This document shows positions 60,520 to 64,000 of a stretch of 64,000 nucleotides of DNA, piece by piece. Numbering within the stretch: the stretch's first letter is position 1; the number at the start of each line of letters is the position of its first letter. The notes beneath the pieces were generated by a model. The model made no database searches, was not told the DNA's origin, and saw only the letters and a list, made by a program, of their open reading frames with translations. Made by a program: the position numbers and the translations under genes. The stretch lies in the NCBI GenBank assembly GCA_030063045.1, contig JAQSEB010000004.1:2108001-2172000 (forward strand), in the 5' to 3' direction. This stretch comes from Pratylenchus scribneri (Eukaryota; Nematoda; Chromadorea; Rhabditida; Pratylenchidae).

Positions 60520-61474
60520 TTTCAATAATTTTTAATTAATATATTAATTTTTTCCAAATTCTCGAGCATTTTTTTCTATTTTATTGTGATAAATTTTTGT
60601 TATTAATTTTTATTACCTTTATCATATGGCCAAATAAGTATGTTTGTTCAAATTGGTTTCAGAAAATCAATGAAATTTAAAAGCGAAAATGGGAATTTTT
60701 ACTCTTTAAAATTCAAAACTGGAGGAATCGAAAACAAATGTTTAAATTCGAAAACCGAAATTAACGAAAATCCAGTTTAGGCCGATTGGACAACCATAGA
60801 AATAATGAAAAAATATATTAAACTTATCAAAACAAATTACTTCCTCATTTATGCCCCTTCACATTTATTTGAGCTTTTTTATTCGGCAAATGTATTTGGC
60901 ACAAACAATTTGACTCCTGCGAATGCGCGGGGGTGGAATGTGGATTGGGGATAATCTCGCCTACAACCTTGAGCGAGGGTGGATCCAAATAAAAATGCGC
61001 CACCCCCACTTTTCCATTAGAAAATTGAAGGTGGCCACAAAAACATGAGGAAGTACCCCTCCCCCCGCTATTTCCACCCTCGCATTCGAATGCCATGAAC
61101 AAATTATTAAATCCACGAATGGAAATGCGCAAAACCCATTGGGAGAGAGATGAGAGATGAGGGGGGGGGGGGCGGATACAAAAGGCAGTGCATAAATGGC
61201 AAAGCTGATTAGCGAAAGAGGGCACCCGCTCGACAATAAGAAAGGCCAATTCGGGATTATATATGGGCGAGAATGAGAGGAGGCGGTCGATGTGGGAGAA
61301 GGATAAAAGATCGAGCAATTTTGGAGATTAGCCCTTCGCTGTTAGTGGCAGTCTTACATTGCGCACCTCCCTCCTTTGGCCCATTTTTGGGATCCGCTTT
61401 GAGCGATTTCTCGGCTTTCGGAAATTTTTATTCGCCACTTCCAAAGGCAATTCTTCTTCAATTTTATATTTTCC
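60520..61474. other. Intergenic; one doubtful minus-strand ORF
   Basis: A minus-strand open frame at 61318-60845 (157 codons) includes a poly-C stretch and no recognisable domain. The region also has a run of 12 G (61161-61172) and, near 60650-60790, words like gaaaaccgaaatt that recall the MITE at 45206. I do not call a gene. Confidence 0.4.
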
Positions 61475-62961
61475 ATGGTCAACAAAATTCGATCCACAAA
61501 ATTAGCCCAACAACCCATTGCTTTTCACGGTAGAAAATGCCAATTGTTGAAAGGGGCCTATTTTTTGCTCAAACTTTGGACAATTCTCACAATGGCCAAC
61601 AGGTGAATTAATGTCGTAATATTATGGGGCATTGGTTAGGCTTTTGGAATTTTCCTTATTTATTCATACCGTAAATTCTAATAGATGCCCCGGCGTTATA
61701 AATTTCAGAGACCCTCCAAAGTAGGAAAAAAATTCTTTTACCCCTTTTCACCTTAAAAATTCTTAAATAAATGGGCTTTTATGTAGGGCTGGGCTTATAA
61801 TAGAGGATTGAGCTGAAAAATGCCAAAATTTAAATAATTCGCAACATTTTCAGCTTCAGCCGAATGGCCAATGCTCGTCCTTCTCCATCAGAATCCTCTT
61901 CTCCACCACAAAACAGCATCAAAGAAATGTTCGAATGGCTAATGTTCCGCAATTCCAGCCATTATTCCGTGATTGCGCCGGCCAGCCCAGAATCCATTTT
62001 GCATCTGAACAATTCCGACCAATTGGAATCGAATGGACTGGGCCTCACCATGGCTGGGCCAGAACATTTGGAAAAACAATTGGCGAGCCGAAGAATGCGA
62101 AAACACAGGCATCGAGTTGATTCGAACACTCCATTTACGCAACGTGCCATTTGCCCATTCCAATTTGTGCTCAACCATCGACCAAATGTATGAATGAAAG
62201 GGTTTTAAATGGTGAACAAAAATAAAAAAAACTTTCGGCTTTTTGGGCTTCTCGTTTAATTAAATTTTACGGATTAAGAAACAAATACAGCATATTACAA
62301 TAAAAATGTTTAATATGGATATTATTCCTTTTTTCGGCTCCAAATGAACAAGAACACAAAATAGAAAAGAATTAAATATATTTGCCATTAGTTGTTGCTT
62401 CTTTCATTTCTCAAATTATTTTTTCCTTTTCCCTGGCAACCAAATCCATATTCTCGTTTCCTTTTATATTATATATTATTAATACAATTTTTCAATATTT
62501 GTAGTGCCAATGCCAACTTTGGTCATCATTTTGATTAAGGAAAAATAGGAATAATAAAAAATTAGACGTATAAATTTGGGCCAATACAAAATTCACCATT
62601 TATTTAAAGACGATATTTTGCAATATTTTTGATAAAATTCATCCAAATTTTATAGAGACTGCCGCCCACACTGATCGAAGTGAAATGTCTCAGCCCAAAT
62701 CCCTCCCAACGCCTTTTGGGTCGCCCATTGCCATTGGTCGAATGTGAACCGATGCGATGGACAATTCGAGTGCTTGAATGTCCAAATGGGCCGGAAGAAG
62801 AATGCCAACCCAGTGAGGAACGAATTCCGCTTGCATGTGTTCCGGTGCTTCAAGCGAATCGAGACATGGGCGAGGAGGAAAATATTCTAGGAGGCAACGA
62901 AAAATCCCCAGTTATTGCTGTTCCCGCTGAACCATTGAACGAAAATTTGGTGCCAACTTGA
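61475..62961 (+). CDS. Interleukin-17-like cystine-knot cytokine precursor (right copy)
   Basis: Three exons, in phase: 61475-61602 (tentative), 61854-62187 and 62656-62961; 255 aa. The mature region follows the IL-17 pattern: QRAICPFQFVLNHRPN, RLPPTLIEVKCLSPNPS, LVECEPMRWTIRVLECPNG and EERIPLACVPVLQ. Cysteines, the R-x-P-P before the second strand, I-R-V-L and the last I-P-L-A-C correspond to the left IL-17-like gene, including a shared splice site just before the R-x-P. Upstream is a basic stretch (SRRMRKHRHR) suited to proprotein cleavage. The 5' exon, needed for secretion, supplies KGAYFLLKLWTILTMANS, a fair but not ideal signal core; without it the protein would start at 61864 with no signal. 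The role as an extracellular ligand is inferred. Sequence identity with the left copy is low, so the two are old paralogues. Confidence 0.68.
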
Positions 62962-63100
62962 ATTTATTTTTCTGATTTCATTTTATCATTATTTTGTTTA
63001 TATTTTTGAAAAATACGAAAAAATGATCTCATTGTTTTTTTTTATTGAACAGCAGATAAAATTATGATGCTCTCTAAAATCGATAAACCTTTCCGGAAAC

Positions 63101-64000
63101 AAGCGGAATTAAATGTTTGGGGCAAATAAAATGTTTGGGACAAATTAAATGTTTGGGATAAATTAAATGTTTGGGGCAAATTAAATGTTTGGGGCAAATT
63201 AAATGTTTGGGGCAAATAAAATGTTTGGGGCAAATAAAATGTTTGGGGCAAATAAAATGTTTGGGGCAAATAAAATGTTTGGGGCAAATTAAATGTTTGG
63301 TGCAAATTAAATGTTTGGGGCAAATTAAATGTTTGGTGCAAATTAAATGTTTGGGGCAAATTAAATGTTTGGTGCAAATTAAATATTTGGGGCAAATTAA
63401 ATGTTTGGGGCAAATAAAATGTTTGGGGCAAATTAAATGTTTGGGGCAAATTAAATATTTGGGGCAAATTAAATGTTTGGGGCAAATTAAATGTTTGGGG
63501 CAAATAAAATGTTTGGGGCAAATAAAATGTTTGGGGCAAATAAAATGTTTGGGGCAAATTAAATTGGGGCAAATTAAATGTTTGGGGCAAATTAAATGTT
63601 TGGGGCAAATTAAATTGGGGCAAATAAAATGTTTGGGGCAAATTAAATTGGGGCAAATAAAATGTTTGGGGCAAATTAAATTGGGGCAAATTAAATGTTT
63701 GGGGCAAATTAAATTTTTGGGGCAAATTAAATGTTTGTGGGAAATTAAATGTTTGGGACAAATTAAATGTTTGGGGCAAATAAAATGTTTGGGGCAAATT
63801 AAATGTTTGGGGCAAATTAAATGTTCGGTGCAAATTAAATGTTTGGGGCAAATTAAATGTTTGGTGCAAATTAAATGTTTGGGGCAAATTAAATGTTTGG
63901 TGCAAATTAAATGTTTGGGGCAAATTAAATGTTTGGTGTAAATTAAATGTTTGGGGCAAATTAAATGTTTGGTGTAAATTAAATGTTTGGGGCAAATTAA
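63101..64000. repeat. 18-bp satellite array (right copy), runs off the window
   Basis: About 50 copies of the same unit as at 1645-3282 (attaaatgtttggggcaa). Distinct features: dimers alternating ggggcaaatt and ggtgcaaatt (63285-63385, 63825-64000), and several units shortened to aaattggggc by loss of the atgttt part (63560-63700). It starts 140 bases after the stop codon of the right IL-17-like gene and continues past the edge. Confidence 0.95.

Noticed and set aside
60845..61318. 157-codon minus-strand ORF
   Set aside because: It contains a poly-C tract and no domain, and its codon pattern is ambiguous on both strands. It could hide an exon, but I cannot support it.
63042..63995. 317-codon minus-strand ORF, the longest in the window
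   Set aside because: It is made of the 18-bp satellite and ends in unrelated AT-rich sequence; it is not a gene.

Overview
The window reads as nuclear DNA of a nematode. It is AT-rich, with short exons split by GT-AG introns. Acceptors often end in AAG as well as CAG, and many introns are full of satellites and small transposons. A clade IV (tylenchid-like) worm would fit, but I cannot fix the species. Every gene model below was built by hand by joining exons whose reading phases agree; none has transcript support.

Layout, left to right. A minus-strand gene (132-4227) encodes a signal-peptide protein with a RING-like zinc motif spread over three exons; its first intron holds an 18-bp satellite. 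A second minus-strand gene (5194-9331) encodes a secreted protein that I read as an interleukin-17-type cystine-knot cytokine. A repeat-only stretch (9.3-13.1 kb) follows. Then come a USP5/isopeptidase-T-like deubiquitinase (13115-17999, +), a small secreted cysteine-rich protein (19615-20644, +), a MARCHF6/Doa10-type membrane ubiquitin ligase (21890-29878, -), and a 21-exon nuclear zinc-finger protein with a retroelement-integrase-like HHCC motif at its start (31335-40269, +). A small one-pass membrane protein (40779-42501, -) is followed by about 7.6 kb of repeats. Next are two tandem SLC41-type magnesium-transporter genes (50098-52554 and 56253-60519, +) with a four-TM protein between them on the opposite strand (54224-55521, -). 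The first SLC41 copy has an in-frame TAG. A second IL-17-like gene (61475-62961, +) comes last, and the window ends in the same 18-bp satellite that lies near its start.

Functional themes: two ubiquitin-pathway enzymes plus one RING-like protein; two IL-17-like ligands about 52 kb apart and pointing outward; and an expanded magnesium-transporter locus. These look like neighbours rather than an operon.

The most unusual layer is the repeat content. There are several hAT-type MITEs with clean 8-bp target duplications. A subset shares the same ends but carries a different internal 'word' that has changed everywhere within each element. Several minisatellites have units of 18, 24 or 36 bp, so they stay open in many frames and generate long false ORFs.
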